The notes: a model not told the origin generated them from the letters alone. Positions 31,285-40,646 are shown, counted from the first letter of the stretch. The stretch is DNA of 64,000 bases from Silanimonas sp. (GCF_027530345.1 NZ_JAPZQK010000003.1:1-64000), one strand, 5' to 3'. A program made the numbers and translations.

Positions 31285-31713
31285 ATGAACACCCCCTTTC
31301 CGCCGCCGCCCGCCGCCCCCGAGAAGAAGCGCAAGCTCTGGCCGTGGTTCCTCGGCGGCTGCCTCACGCTTATCGTCCTCGGCGGGCTCGCCGTCGCGGC
31401 GATGTTCTACTTCGGCGCGAAAGCGGTTTCCGCGGGTGGCAAGGAAATCGTCGCCCAGGTGCCAGCCGTGCAGGAGCATTTCGGTGCCGTGACCGATGCC
31501 GGCATGGACTTCGGCGCCATGATGGAGGCCAGCCAGGCCGGCCGGAGCGTCATGATCTTCAACATCACCGGCGAGAAGGGCGAAGGCCGCCTCGTCATCG
31601 AGACGGACCAGGCGACGCAGGCGTTCAAGTCGGCCACGTTGACCCTGCCGAGCGGCGAGACTCTCGAGGTGGACGCCGCCACGATGAAGCAGCTGCAGGC
31701 CCTGCAGCCGTAA
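31285..31713 (+). CDS. Small single-pass membrane protein of unknown function
   Basis: A 142-residue protein starting MNTPFPPPPAAPEKKRKLWPW. A Pro-rich, basic N-terminus leads into one membrane helix (about residues 20-45, WFLGGCLTLIVLGGLAVAAMFYF), with a 95-residue domain after it, containing VMIFNITGEKGEGRLVIETD. The positive-inside pattern puts that domain in the periplasm. The block is loosely like the Coa1-type fold, but I would not assign a function. It is a single-gene unit between two terminators. Confidence 0.7.
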   Translation: MNTPFPPPPAAPEKKRKLWPWFLGGCLTLIVLGGLAVAAMFYFGAKAVSAGGKEIVAQVPAVQEHFGAVTDAGMDFGAMMEASQAGRSVMIFNITGEKGEGRLVIETDQATQAFKSATLTLPSGETLEVDAATMKQLQALQP

Positions 31714-31740
31714 CGGGCCGCCTCCGCATCCCGCCTTGCG

Positions 31741-31771
31741 AACGACCGGCCTTGTGCCGGTCGTTTCGTTT
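31741..31771. terminator. Hairpin terminator between the small membrane protein and priA
   Basis: A 10-bp perfect stem (AACGACCGGC at 31741-31750, GCCGGTCGTT at 31756-31765), a 5-base loop and a T-rich tail (TCGTTTT). It lies between convergent genes and can end the plus-strand one; the minus strand has a weaker T run. Confidence 0.75.
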
Positions 31772-31797
31772 TAGGGCCTCATCGCGCCGCTCGCCCC

Positions 31798-33999
31798 TCA
31801 GTAAAGGTCGATCGGATCGACGTCGATCGACCATCGCACGCGGCGGGCCTCCGGCAGCGCGTACCAGCCGGACGCCGCCGCGCCCAGCGCCGCCTGCAGC
31901 ACGCGACGCTCGTCGGCGCGCAGCAGCAGCTGGAAGCGGGCGCGTCCGGCGCGGCGCGGCATCGGCGCAGGTACCGGGCCGGCCCAATCCAAGCCCGGCA
32001 CGCGCTGGCCATCGACGGCCGCGCCGAGCAGATGCTGCCGAGCCGCGGTGAGGAAGGCCTCCGCGTCGGCCGCGTCGGTCGCTTCCGCGCGCAGCAGGGC
32101 CCAGTGCGCGAACGGCGGGAGCGCGGCGGCCTCGCGTTCCGCCAGCAGGGCGGCCGACAGCGCCGCGTAGCCGCCGGAGAGCAGCAGGGCCAGCCACGGG
32201 TGTTCGGGATGGTGGGTCTGCAGGATCACCTCGCCGGGACGCTCGCTGCGCCCGGCGCGCCCGGCCACCTGCACCAGTAACTGACCGAGCCGCTCGCCGG
32301 CGCGGAAGTCGGCAGAGAACAGGCCCTCGTCCATCGACACCACGGCGGACAGCGTGAGCAGGGGCAGGTCGTGGCCCTTCGCCAGCATCTGCGTGCCGAC
32401 GAAGATGCCGGGGCCGTCGCCGAGTTCGGCCAAGCGCTTCGCGAGGCCGTCCTTCACCGCCGTGGTGTCGCGGTCGACGCGGACGATGCGGGCGTCGGGG
32501 AATCGGGCGGCCAACGCCTCCTCCACGCGTTCGGTGCCCTGGCCCTGCGGCTGCAGGGCGAGGCTGCCGCAGTCGGGGCAGGCGTTCGGCTTCGGCGCGC
32601 GGTAACCGCAGTGGTGGCAGATGAGCCTTCGACCCACGCCGTGCACGGTCAGCGGCGCATCGCAGCGCTTGCAGGGCGCGCTCCAGCCGCAGTCGTGGCA
32701 GAGGAGCACCGGGGCGTAGCCGCGGCGGTTGCGGAACACCAGCGCCTGCTCGCCGCGTTCCAGCGTCTTTTCGATCGCGTCCAGCAGTTCCGGCGCGAGG
32801 CCGGCTTCGAGCTTGCGCTTGCGCACATCGAGCACGCGCACCGACGGTGCCCGTGCCCCGGCCCGCGCGCGTGCGGGAAGCACCAACCGCGTCAGCCGCC
32901 GCGACAGGGCCTGGCGCTGCGTTTCGAGGGCGGGCGTGGCGCTGCCCAGCACCACCGGAACACCGCAGGCCTGGCCGCGCCAGAGCGCGAGGTCGCGGGC
33001 GTGGTAGCGGATGCCGTCCTGCTGCTTGTAGCTGGCGTCGTGCTCCTCGTCGACGAGGATCAGCCCGGCCTCGGGCAGCGGGCAGAACACCGCGGAGCGG
33101 GTGCCGACCAGCACGCGGCCTTCGCCGCTGCGCATCGCCGCCCAGGCCCGGGCGCGGGCGCCGTCGGCGAGGCCGGAGTGCATCGCGTGCACCTCGACCG
33201 GCAGGCCGCGCTGGAGCCGTGCGATGGTCTGCGCGGTGAGGCCGATTTCCGGCACCAGCAGCAGCGCCTGCTTCCCCTGCGCCAAGGCATGGCGGATGGC
33301 CTCGAGGTAGACCTCGGTCTTGCCCGAGCCGGTGACGCCGTCGAGCAGGAAGGGCGCGAAGCCTCGGGGGCCCGTGATCGTTGCGACGGCCTCGGCCTGA
33401 GCGTCGTTGAGCGTGAGGCCAGCGCCGATCGCTCGCACCGCGGCCGGCATCGGCACCCGCTCGGCGGCGCCGCGCTCGGCCAAGCGTCGGGCCGCATCGC
33501 GCCATCCCGGGTGTTCGAGGTCGAGTCGGGCTTCGGGCCACGGGGCGTCGCCGGTGGCCGCCCAGGCCTCGGCCAGCGCCTTGGGGCGGCCGGTGCGCAG
33601 GGTCTCGAGGCCGGCCCGGCCCGCAGGCGTCAGGCGCCAGCCGAACGCACGGTGGTCCAGCACGGGCTCGCCATCGCGCAGGGGGCCGGGCAGGGCGGTG
33701 GCCCACACCTCGCCGAACGGCGCATGGTAGTAGCGGCTGGCGAAGCCCAACGTGCTCCAGAGCTCGGCGTCGACCAGGGGCTGTGCGTCAAGGCGCTCAA
33801 GGACCGGCTTCAGGACGGCGTCGGCCGCCCCGCTCGGTCCCACGCCGACCACCACGCCCATGGCGCTGCCGCGGCCGAAGGGCACGCGCACGCGGCAGCC
33901 GATCCAGCCCGTGTCCGCCTCCCGGCCTTCGTCGGGGAGGTAGTCGAACGGGGCGGGCAGGGGCCGGGGCAGGGCCACCTGCAGGGTCGTGAGCGGCAT
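31798..33999 (-). CDS. priA: Primosomal protein N' (replication-restart helicase)
   Basis: A 733-residue 3'-5' helicase that reloads the replisome at stalled forks. It has Walker A GVTGSGKTEVYL, the DEEHD motif II, and a full set of zinc-binding Cys in CHDCGWSAPCKRC and CHHCGYRAPKPNACPDCG. The winged-helix N-terminal DNA-binding part starts MPLTTLQVALPRPLPAPFDYL. ATG 33999 matches the E. coli length (732). The 55 upstream codons to 34161 are not conserved in character and cross the DnaA-box pair at 34152-34174. Confidence 0.96.
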   Translation of the reverse strand: MPLTTLQVALPRPLPAPFDYLPDEGREADTGWIGCRVRVPFGRGSAMGVVVGVGPSGAADAVLKPVLERLDAQPLVDAELWSTLGFASRYYHAPFGEVWATALPGPLRDGEPVLDHRAFGWRLTPAGRAGLETLRTGRPKALAEAWAATGDAPWPEARLDLEHPGWRDAARRLAERGAAERVPMPAAVRAIGAGLTLNDAQAEAVATITGPRGFAPFLLDGVTGSGKTEVYLEAIRHALAQGKQALLLVPEIGLTAQTIARLQRGLPVEVHAMHSGLADGARARAWAAMRSGEGRVLVGTRSAVFCPLPEAGLILVDEEHDASYKQQDGIRYHARDLALWRGQACGVPVVLGSATPALETQRQALSRRLTRLVLPARARAGARAPSVRVLDVRKRKLEAGLAPELLDAIEKTLERGEQALVFRNRRGYAPVLLCHDCGWSAPCKRCDAPLTVHGVGRRLICHHCGYRAPKPNACPDCGSLALQPQGQGTERVEEALAARFPDARIVRVDRDTTAVKDGLAKRLAELGDGPGIFVGTQMLAKGHDLPLLTLSAVVSMDEGLFSADFRAGERLGQLLVQVAGRAGRSERPGEVILQTHHPEHPWLALLLSGGYAALSAALLAEREAAALPPFAHWALLRAEATDAADAEAFLTAARQHLLGAAVDGQRVPGLDWAGPVPAPMPRRAGRARFQLLLRADERRVLQAALGAAASGWYALPEARRVRWSIDVDPIDLY

Positions 34000-34151
34000 G
34001 CCGCGAGTGTAGCGGCGGCGTCCAGCGCGCCGCTGAGGCCCGTCGCAGGCCCTCTCCCCGCCCGGTGCGACCGTTGGGCCACTTGCCGCACAGTGCTGCC
34101 CACTCGCTGAGGTGTGCACCACAAGCTGCTGATTTGAATGGGGTCGCGGTC

Positions 34152-34174
34152 TTATCCACATGCGCTGTGGATAA
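34152..34174. promoter_or_regulatory. Inverted pair of perfect DnaA boxes
   Basis: TTATCCACA at 34152-34160, a 5-bp spacer and TGTGGATAA at 34166-34174. Both are exact 9-mer DnaA-box consensus in opposite orientation. The pair can also fold into a hairpin with a 10-bp stem. It is 150 bp upstream of priA. Confidence 0.7.
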
Positions 34175-34196
34175 GTCTGTGGAATGGCATGGGGTG

Positions 34197-34212
34197 GGGG
34201 CTGCGCAGCCCC
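34197..34212. repeat. 16-bp perfect GC-rich palindrome
   Basis: GGGGCTGCGCAGCCCC at 34197-34212 is fully self-complementary. It lies between the DnaA-box pair and the AT-rich patch. It may be a hairpin or a protein site; its role is unknown. Confidence 0.5.
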
Positions 34213-34516
34213 GCTGTTTCGCGGCTTCTTTGTGTCTTGATGATTTTTTAGTCAAACTGAAATATCCCTTTTAAAGCAATGGCTTAGGGTGTGAAAGGGG
34301 GCGCTGTGCGGGGTGGTTGGCCGCCTGAATGGATCGGGAACGGGTCTCAGGCCGGGGTGTGCACAACTGCGCCCCGCAGAACCCCAACAAAATCGCGGCG
34401 GAGCCGCTGTTCGGCCCCCTGTCAACCGGTGGACGAAAAAAAGTGCGGACGACGGCACAAGCCTGCGGGGGCAAGCGAAACGTGACCTTGTCGACGCCCC
34501 TGCCTAGACTCGCGGG

Positions 34517-35977
34517 GTGAGCTCGACCCCTTCTTCCGCCCTTCCGGCCTTCCTCCGCGGCATCGAGCCGCGTGCCCGCGTGCTCTCCCGCGCCCAGGCC
34601 GGTCCGGCGCTCGACGACGAGCGCCTGCTGGCCGACGTGCGGGAGGAATTCAGCGCGCGCGCGGCCCGCCTCCCATTGGCCGAATGGCCGTTGCGCTACT
34701 GGGGCCTGCTGTTGGCTCGCGACGAGCTCGGCCGTCCTTCCGGCCAGACCCCGGCGCATCCGCTCTACAGCCTGACCCACACGCGTCGGCTCGCGCTTCT
34801 GCTGCGTCTGGTGGTCGGCCTGGAGCCGGCCGGCGCCGCTCGCGTCATGGGCTTGTCGGAAACCGCCTACCGCGCGCTCTGGGCCGATGCGGAAGACAAG
34901 CTGGCCGAACAGGGCGTGGGGCCGGCGGTGTTGATGCGCTGGCACGAGGCCTTCCAGCGCGAGGCACGCGGCGAGGCCGCCTCCGCCGATGCGCCGCCGC
35001 GCACGCCGGCGCGCCATGCCGCGCCGATCGGGCGGCCTCGCGGGCCGCGCTGGCGCCCGACGCCCCTGCAATGGGGTCTCGGGGCGGTGGCACTGGTCCT
35101 TCTGGCCGTTCTGGCCGCGACCTTCATCTGGCCACCGGCACCGATCGTGCCGGCCACGGCCGCCGGCTCGGCCGATGCCGCCCCGACCACACTCGAGGCC
35201 TCGCCCGGATCGCCGCCCCGCGACATGGCGGCGGCGCTGGTCGTGGATCCCGATTTCACCCTGCTCGACGCGGCCCCGGCCGCGCCCTGGCGCGAGGGCG
35301 TCGCCTTTCTGAGCTGGGCGACCGTGCAGCGCGGCGTGGCCTTGCCCACACCGGTCGACCCCTCCCCGGCCGTGGCGCGCCCCTGGGGCAGCTTGCCGGC
35401 GGACCGGCAGGCCCTGCTGGCCCCGGTCCAGGCGGCGTGGCCGGCGCTGGACGCGGCCGCGCAGGCCGACCTGCTGGCCAACGCCGAGGCGTGGGCCGGC
35501 TACGACACCGCACGCCGTGAGGCCCTGCGCACGGCCTATGCCGCCTGGGTGCAGCGGCCGGCGCTGGAGCGCTCCGCCCTGCGCGCCGCCCACGCGGAGT
35601 GGAAGGCGCTGGATGCCGGGGAGCGCGAAGCGCTGACGGCCACGGCGGCCGTGCTGGCGGCCCTGCCGGTCGACGCCCAGCAGGCGCAGCGGGCGGCCTT
35701 CGCCGCCTTGGATGCGCAATCCCAACGCGATTGGGCCGTCGGCCCCCGGTTGGGCACCCAGCTGCCGGGCCTGCGACCCCTGCTGGCCTTCGTGCCGGCC
35801 AGCGAGCAGGCGGCCCTGATCGCCGCACTCGAGGCCCTGGGCGAGCCGACCCGCGCCGCGCTGGCGGCGCGCGTGGCCACGATGGGGACGGCGCAGCGGG
35901 CCGCGCTTCGCGGCAAGGTGCTGGCGGCTCCGGCGGACGCCCGTCCCGGCCTGCTGGCCGAGGCGGCGGGGCCCTGA
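34517..35977 (+). CDS. Membrane protein: sigma-region-4-like HTH, one TM helix, DUF3106-like periplasmic part
   Basis: A 486-residue protein from GTG 34517. The N-terminal cytoplasmic part (about residues 1-150) includes RRLALLLRLVVGLEPAGAARVMGLSETAYRALWADAEDKL, which resembles a sigma-factor region 4 helix-turn-helix. A basic Pro-rich linker precedes one membrane helix (about 190-212, WGLGAVALVLLAVLAATFIW). The outer part has repeated W-x-x-L...R units (WGSLPADRQALLAPVQAAWPAL, AEWKALDAGEREAL), as in DUF3106 proteins. The combination suggests a membrane-bound regulator that senses the periplasm. This is inference; no known full-length relative comes to mind. Confidence 0.75.
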   Translation: MSSTPSSALPAFLRGIEPRARVLSRAQAGPALDDERLLADVREEFSARAARLPLAEWPLRYWGLLLARDELGRPSGQTPAHPLYSLTHTRRLALLLRLVVGLEPAGAARVMGLSETAYRALWADAEDKLAEQGVGPAVLMRWHEAFQREARGEAASADAPPRTPARHAAPIGRPRGPRWRPTPLQWGLGAVALVLLAVLAATFIWPPAPIVPATAAGSADAAPTTLEASPGSPPRDMAAALVVDPDFTLLDAAPAAPWREGVAFLSWATVQRGVALPTPVDPSPAVARPWGSLPADRQALLAPVQAAWPALDAAAQADLLANAEAWAGYDTARREALRTAYAAWVQRPALERSALRAAHAEWKALDAGEREALTATAAVLAALPVDAQQAQRAAFAALDAQSQRDWAVGPRLGTQLPGLRPLLAFVPASEQAALIAALEALGEPTRAALAARVATMGTAQRAALRGKVLAAPADARPGLLAEAAGP

Positions 35978-36015
35978 GGCCCGCCGGCCGCGTCAGGCGT
36001 GGCGTCTGGGCGACG

Positions 36016-37212
36016 CTACAGCCAGACCAGTGCCGCGAGCAGCGCGAACACCGCCACCACCGAGAGCAGCAGGATTTCGGCGAAGCCGAGGATCGCGAAG
36101 TTCAGGCTGGTCGCGAACCAGCCCTGGCCGTGCACCCGCTTCAGGTGCAGCCACAGGTAGGCGGGGATCCACGCCAAGGCCAGCCACTCCAGCCAGCCCA
36201 TCGGTGCCGCCAGCCACGCCGGCGACCCGAGCAGCGATTCGAACGAGGTCATCGCCATCAGCACCAGCAGCATCGCGCAAACGAAGGCGTGGCCGTGCAG
36301 GGCGCTGACGAGATGCTCCATGTACAGCCGCCGCTGGTAGACGTAGAGGATCTTCAGCAGCAGCGCGAACACCGGCACCAGCACGAACAGCGCCGTCGGC
36401 AGCGCCGAATAGAAGGCGTTGCGCAGCAGGTCGGGGTCTTCGCGCACGCGCTTCCAGTTCTGCGGGACGTGACCGATCTGGGTGTTGAGCCAGCGGTTCA
36501 CGCCATCGGGCAATGACTCGATCACCAGCGGATTCGTCTCCGCGTCCCACGGCTTGCCGTTGAAGTTGATGTCGGGCGTGTCGGAATTCTCGTCCACCGA
36601 GAAGCCGGGCGAGGACTCGCGCGTTGCCGGTGCGCCACCGTCGCCTTCCGACGCACGCAGTTCGGCGATGCGCGCCGCGGCGGCGGCCTCGACCTGCTTC
36701 TCCGTGGCATCGAGCACCGAGCGCATGCCCGGCACGCCCTCGGACTCCTTGCGCGAGGCGGCGAATTCCGCCCGCACTTCGGCCATGCGCGCCTCGACGC
36801 CTTCGACGGTGTCGATCTCCTCGAAGCCCTCGTTGCCGTCGGGGTCGAGGACGACGGCATCGGTGCCGGCCACCCGCACGGCATCGTCGCGGCCGATCTC
36901 GAACGAGGGCGTGGCGAGCTTCGCCGCGAAGAAGGTGCCGATGCACAGGAACACGAACAGCCGCACCGGCGAGACGTAGCGCACGCGGTGCCCTTCGATG
37001 TACTCGCGGGTGAGGAAGCCGGGCTTCAGCAGCAGCGCCGGCAGCGTGCGCAGCAGGCGGCCGTCGATGTTGAAGATGGTGTCGGCGACATCGCCGAGGA
37101 TCGAACTGAAGTGCCGGACCAGGCCCTTCGTCGGCTGGCCGCAGGCGTAGCAATGCTCGCCGTACAGGGGCGAACCGCAGTTGCGGCAATGGGCGTCGGT
37201 CGGGGTCGTCAT
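36016..37212 (-). CDS. DUF3667 membrane protein with an N-terminal zinc ribbon
   Basis: A 398-residue protein. The N-terminus has a CxxC-(8)-CxxC ribbon (CRNCGSPLYGEHCYACGQ), then the DUF3667 block FSSILGDVADTIFNIDGRLLRTLPALLLKPGFLTREYIEGHRVRYVSPVRLFVFLCIGTFF with one membrane helix. A charged middle (about 120-240) and three or four C-terminal helices follow. Function is unknown. ATG 37212 begins just before the zinc ribbon; a TACTAT hexamer 7-12 bp upstream suggests a nearly leaderless message. The MATE gene is divergent, 43 bp away. Confidence 0.85.
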   Translation of the reverse strand: MTTPTDAHCRNCGSPLYGEHCYACGQPTKGLVRHFSSILGDVADTIFNIDGRLLRTLPALLLKPGFLTREYIEGHRVRYVSPVRLFVFLCIGTFFAAKLATPSFEIGRDDAVRVAGTDAVVLDPDGNEGFEEIDTVEGVEARMAEVRAEFAASRKESEGVPGMRSVLDATEKQVEAAAAARIAELRASEGDGGAPATRESSPGFSVDENSDTPDINFNGKPWDAETNPLVIESLPDGVNRWLNTQIGHVPQNWKRVREDPDLLRNAFYSALPTALFVLVPVFALLLKILYVYQRRLYMEHLVSALHGHAFVCAMLLVLMAMTSFESLLGSPAWLAAPMGWLEWLALAWIPAYLWLHLKRVHGQGWFATSLNFAILGFAEILLLSVVAVFALLAALVWL

Positions 37213-37255
37213 CGTCGATATAGTAGGCGCCCGCCGATTCCCGGGTTCCCCTGCC

Positions 37256-38659
37256 ATGCGTCATGACGACGCCCACCGCGCGCGCCTGAAGCGCGAGCTG
37301 CGGGCCACCGCCCTGCTGTCCGCGCCGCTGGTGGTCGGGCAGCTGTCCTCGATGGGCATGAACGTCATCGACACCGTGCTGGCCGGACGCCATGGCACGC
37401 AGACCTTGGCCGCCATCGGCGTGGGTGCGCCGGCGTGGTCGGTGGTGATCCTGCTGTGCATCGGCGTGCTGATGGCCGTGCCGCCCTCGGTGGCGCAGCT
37501 CGACGGCGCCGGACGCCGCGGCGAGATCGGCGCCCTGTTCCGGCAGGCGCTGTGGCTGGCGCTGGCCCTCGGCCTCGGCCTGTTCGCGCTGATCCGGCTC
37601 GCGCCGCTCGCGTTGTCGAACTTCATCGCGCCGGAGGTGATGCCCGGCGTCACCGGCTTCCTGCACGGCATCAGCTGGGGAGCGCCGGCGCTGGCGCTGT
37701 ACTTCAGCCTCCGCTACCTCGCCGAAGGCGTGGCCTGGACGGTGCCGACCATGGTGATCGGTGCCGGTGGCCTCGTGCTGCTGCTGCCGCTGGGATGGGC
37801 GCTGATGGACGGCGTGGGTCCGCTGCCGGAGCTCGGCGCCGGCGGGCTCGGCCTCGCTACCGCGCTCGTGCTGTGGACGCAGGTCGCGGCCATGGCGACC
37901 ACGCTGGCGCGCGCGCGGCGCTGTGCGGACCTCGGCCTGTTCGCCCGCTTCGACGCCCCCGACGCCGCGGCCATCGGCCAGCTGCTGAAGCTCGGCCTGC
38001 CGATGGGCCTGGCGATCTTCATGGAAGGCAGCCTGTTCGTCGCCACGGCCCTGCTGATCGCGACGCTCGGCACCGTGCCGATCGCTGCCCACCAGGTGGC
38101 GATCCTCGCCGCCTCCGCGGCCTTCATGGTGCCGCTGGGCGTGGCCATGGGCACAACAGTGCGCGTCGGGCAGGCGGCCGGCGCCGGTGATGCCGAGGGC
38201 GTGCGCTGGGCGGCCAAGGCAGGCTGGATCATCGGATTCGCCACCCAGACGGCCTCGGCCCTCGTGCTGGCCCTGGGCGGGGCGTGGATCGCGGCCCTGA
38301 TCACCGACGACCCGGCCGTCATCGCGATGGCCGCCACGCTGATGCTGTTCGCAGCGGTGTTCCAGTAAACCGACGGCTTGCAGGCGATCTCGGCCGGTGC
38401 CCTGCGCGGCCTGAGGGACACCCGCGTGCCGGCGTGGATCTGCGTGCTCAGCTACTGGGGCCTCGGCCTGCCGGTGGCCATCGGCCTCGGCGGCATCGGC
38501 GCCGACGGCGGCACCCGCATCGCCCTCGGCCTCGGCTGGGGCCCGCCGGGCTACTGGGCCGGCCTGATCGTGGGCCTGAGCGTGGCCGCGGTGCTGCTCA
38601 CCTGGCGCTTCCTCGCGCATTCCTCACGTGACTTTCGGGGCGTGACCGCCGCCGATTGA
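37256..38659 (+). pseudogene. MATE multidrug efflux pump, interrupted by an in-frame TAA
   Basis: The reading frame encodes a MATE/NorM transporter that exports drugs or cations using Na+ or H+. It runs 370 codons from ATG 37256 with about ten helices and motifs such as MGMNVIDTVLAGRHG and VALPMG-like LGLPMGLAIFMEGSLF. It then meets TAA at 38366-38368 in VFQ-stop-TDGLQAISAGALRGLRDTRVP. The frame stays open after the stop, without a shift, to TGA 38657-38659, adding 96 conserved codons with the last helices. The conserved FQ-x-x-D-G/A-LQ motif straddles the stop, so TAA most likely replaces a sense codon such as TAC. It could be a real inactivation or a base-call error. Confidence 0.85.
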
Positions 38660-38695
38660 GCGGCTAAGGTCGGGTCGTCACTTTCGGAGTCCCCC

Positions 38696-40558
38696 ATGGC
38701 CACAGTCGATCGTCCCGGTCCCCTCCGCCGCCTGTTCGGCGGCCTGTGGGACGCCCTGAACTTCACCCGTCGCCTCGTTTTCAATCTGCTGTTCCTCACG
38801 GTGCTTCTGTTCCTGCTGGTCGCGATCCTTTCCGGTCCGTCGGTGAAGCCGGTGCAGGACAAGAGCGCCCTCGTGCTCGACCTCGGCGGTCGCCTGGTCG
38901 AGGAAGCGCGCTCACCGGCACAGAAATTCGAAGAGCAGATCACCCGCGGCGAAGCGACCGCCGAGTTCCAGCTGCGTGACCTGCTGCGCGCCATCGACGG
39001 CGCCAAGGACGATCCGAAGATCGACCGCCTCGTCCTGAAGACCGACGGCTTCTCGGCCAGCGGCTTCGCGGCCCTGCGCGAGCTCGGCGATGCCATCGCC
39101 GACTTCAAGGCCAGCGGCAAGCAGGTCGTCGCTTGGGGCACCGGCTACGACCAGGTCGGCTACTACCTCGCGGCGCAGGCCGACGAGATCTACATGGATT
39201 CCGAAGGCCTGATCCTGATCGAAGGCCTCGGCCGCTATCGCCCGTACTACCGCGAGCTGCTGGCGGACAAGCTCGGCGTCGACGTGCACCTGTTCCGCGT
39301 TGGTGAGTTCAAAAGCGCCGCCGAGCCCTACATCCTCGATGGCGCATCGGCCGAGTCCAAGGAAGCCGACCTGTTCTGGATGGGTGACCTGTGGCAGCGC
39401 TACCTCGCCGATGTGTCGGCGGCGCGCAAGTTTGAAGGCGCCTCGTTCGAGACGCTGGTCGCCGAGTTCCCCGCGCGCCTGAGGGCCGCCGGTGGTGACT
39501 TCGCCGCGCTCGCGGTCGAAACCAAGATGATCGACGGCACCAAGACCGCCGAAGAGCTCGAGACCCTGCTCGCCGAGCGCGGCGCGGAAGACGAAGAGAC
39601 GGGCTACCGCCAGGTCGACCTCGACCGCTTCCTGTCGCACCTCGGCGCGCCCACGCTGCCGACCGAAGCGGCGCCGGGCATCGGCGTGGTCGTGGCCCAG
39701 GGCGGCATCGTCGACGGCGAGCAGCCGGTCGGCGCCGTCGGCGGCGTCAGCACCTCGGCCCTGCTGCGGCAGGCGCGCGAGGACGACGCCATCAAGGCCG
39801 TCGTGCTGCGCGTCGATTCGCCCGGCGGTGGCGTGTATCCGTCCGAGCAGATCCGCCGCGAAGTGGAACTGCTGAAGGGCGCGGGCAAGCCTGTCGTCGT
39901 CTCGATGGGCAACGTCGCGGCCTCGGGCGGTTACTGGATCTCGATGAACGCCGACACGATCTACGCCGATCCCTCGACCATCACCGGTTCGATCGGCATC
40001 TTCGGCTTGTTCATGAACGGCCCGCGCGCGCTGGAGAAGATCGGCGTGCGCACCGACGGCGTCGGCACCACGCCGCTGGCCGGCGCTTTCGATCCCACCC
40101 GCGCCCTCGTGCCGGAAGTGGGCGAGCTGATCCAGACCTTCATCGACCACGGCTACCAGCAGTTCATCGGCAAGGTGGCTACGGCGCGCGAGACCGACGT
40201 CGCGGCCATCGACCAGGTGGCCCGTGGCCGTGTGTGGAGCGGTGCGCAGGCGAAGGAACGCGGCCTCGTCGACGAGCTCGGCGGCCTGCGCGATGCGCTG
40301 GCGAAGGCAACCGAACTCGCGAAGCTCGAGGCCGATGCGCCGCACACCTACATCACCGCGCCGATGACGCCATTCGAGCAGTTCCTCGCCGACGTCAACC
40401 GCAGTGCTCAGGCCAATGCGGTGCTGGGCCGCGTCGCGCCGGCGCTGGCCTTCCTCGGCGACGAGCATGCCGGCCGCGTGGCCGACGACCTCGCCTTCGT
40501 GCTGGATTCGCAGGGCAAGCCCTTCCGCGCCGTCGCGCACTGCTTCTGCGATCTGTAA
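38696..40558 (+). CDS. sppA: Signal peptide peptidase SppA (67-kDa type)
   Basis: A 620-residue, membrane-anchored serine protease that degrades cleaved signal peptides in the inner membrane. One helix lies near residues 28-48 (VFNLLFLTVLLFLLVAIL). The two-domain Ser-Lys dyad is visible: Lys in FRVGEFKSAAEPY (about 205) and Ser in VSMGNVAASGGYWIS (about 410), with RVDSPGGGVYPSEQIRREV before it. The length equals E. coli SppA (618). It has a strong terminator at 40647. Confidence 0.95.
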   Translation: MATVDRPGPLRRLFGGLWDALNFTRRLVFNLLFLTVLLFLLVAILSGPSVKPVQDKSALVLDLGGRLVEEARSPAQKFEEQITRGEATAEFQLRDLLRAIDGAKDDPKIDRLVLKTDGFSASGFAALRELGDAIADFKASGKQVVAWGTGYDQVGYYLAAQADEIYMDSEGLILIEGLGRYRPYYRELLADKLGVDVHLFRVGEFKSAAEPYILDGASAESKEADLFWMGDLWQRYLADVSAARKFEGASFETLVAEFPARLRAAGGDFAALAVETKMIDGTKTAEELETLLAERGAEDEETGYRQVDLDRFLSHLGAPTLPTEAAPGIGVVVAQGGIVDGEQPVGAVGGVSTSALLRQAREDDAIKAVVLRVDSPGGGVYPSEQIRREVELLKGAGKPVVVSMGNVAASGGYWISMNADTIYADPSTITGSIGIFGLFMNGPRALEKIGVRTDGVGTTPLAGAFDPTRALVPEVGELIQTFIDHGYQQFIGKVATARETDVAAIDQVARGRVWSGAQAKERGLVDELGGLRDALAKATELAKLEADAPHTYITAPMTPFEQFLADVNRSAQANAVLGRVAPALAFLGDEHAGRVADDLAFVLDSQGKPFRAVAHCFCDL

Positions 40559-40603
40559 GGCGGCGGCGCTCCCGGTCCCGGGGTTGCGGCGAACGAAAGA
40601 CCG

Positions 40604-40640
40604 CGGCTCACGGTCCGTGCCAAACACGGACCGTGAGCCG
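40604..40640. repeat. Long perfect inverted repeat after sppA
   Basis: A 16-bp arm (40604-40619) is exactly repeated in inverse at 40625-40640 with a 5-base loop. It has no T run and precedes the true terminator by 6 bp. It may protect the mRNA 3' end or assist termination. Confidence 0.65.
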
Positions 40641-40646
40641 GACCTG

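Larger units (their letters stand above)
34000..34516. other. 517-bp non-coding spacer with DnaA boxes and an AT-rich patch
   Basis: No credible gene is present. The spacer holds an inverted DnaA-box pair (34152-34174), a 16-bp GC palindrome (34197-34212), an AT-rich patch (about 34228-34285) that stands out in this GC-rich region, and a palindromic TGTGCACA near 34358. A TAGACT hexamer at 34505-34510 just before GTG 34517 could be a -10 giving a nearly leaderless message. Confidence 0.6.

Noticed and set aside
34000-34516. The DnaA-box spacer as the chromosomal origin
   Set aside because: Only one perfect pair of boxes is present, and dnaA, dnaN, rpmH or parAB are not nearby. A minor DnaA site is more likely.
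38366-38659. A separate small gene after the MATE stop, or stop-codon recoding
   Set aside because: The downstream frame is the same frame as the pump and continues its conserved C-terminus. TAA is not used for selenocysteine or pyrrolysine, so a nonsense change is the simplest reading.
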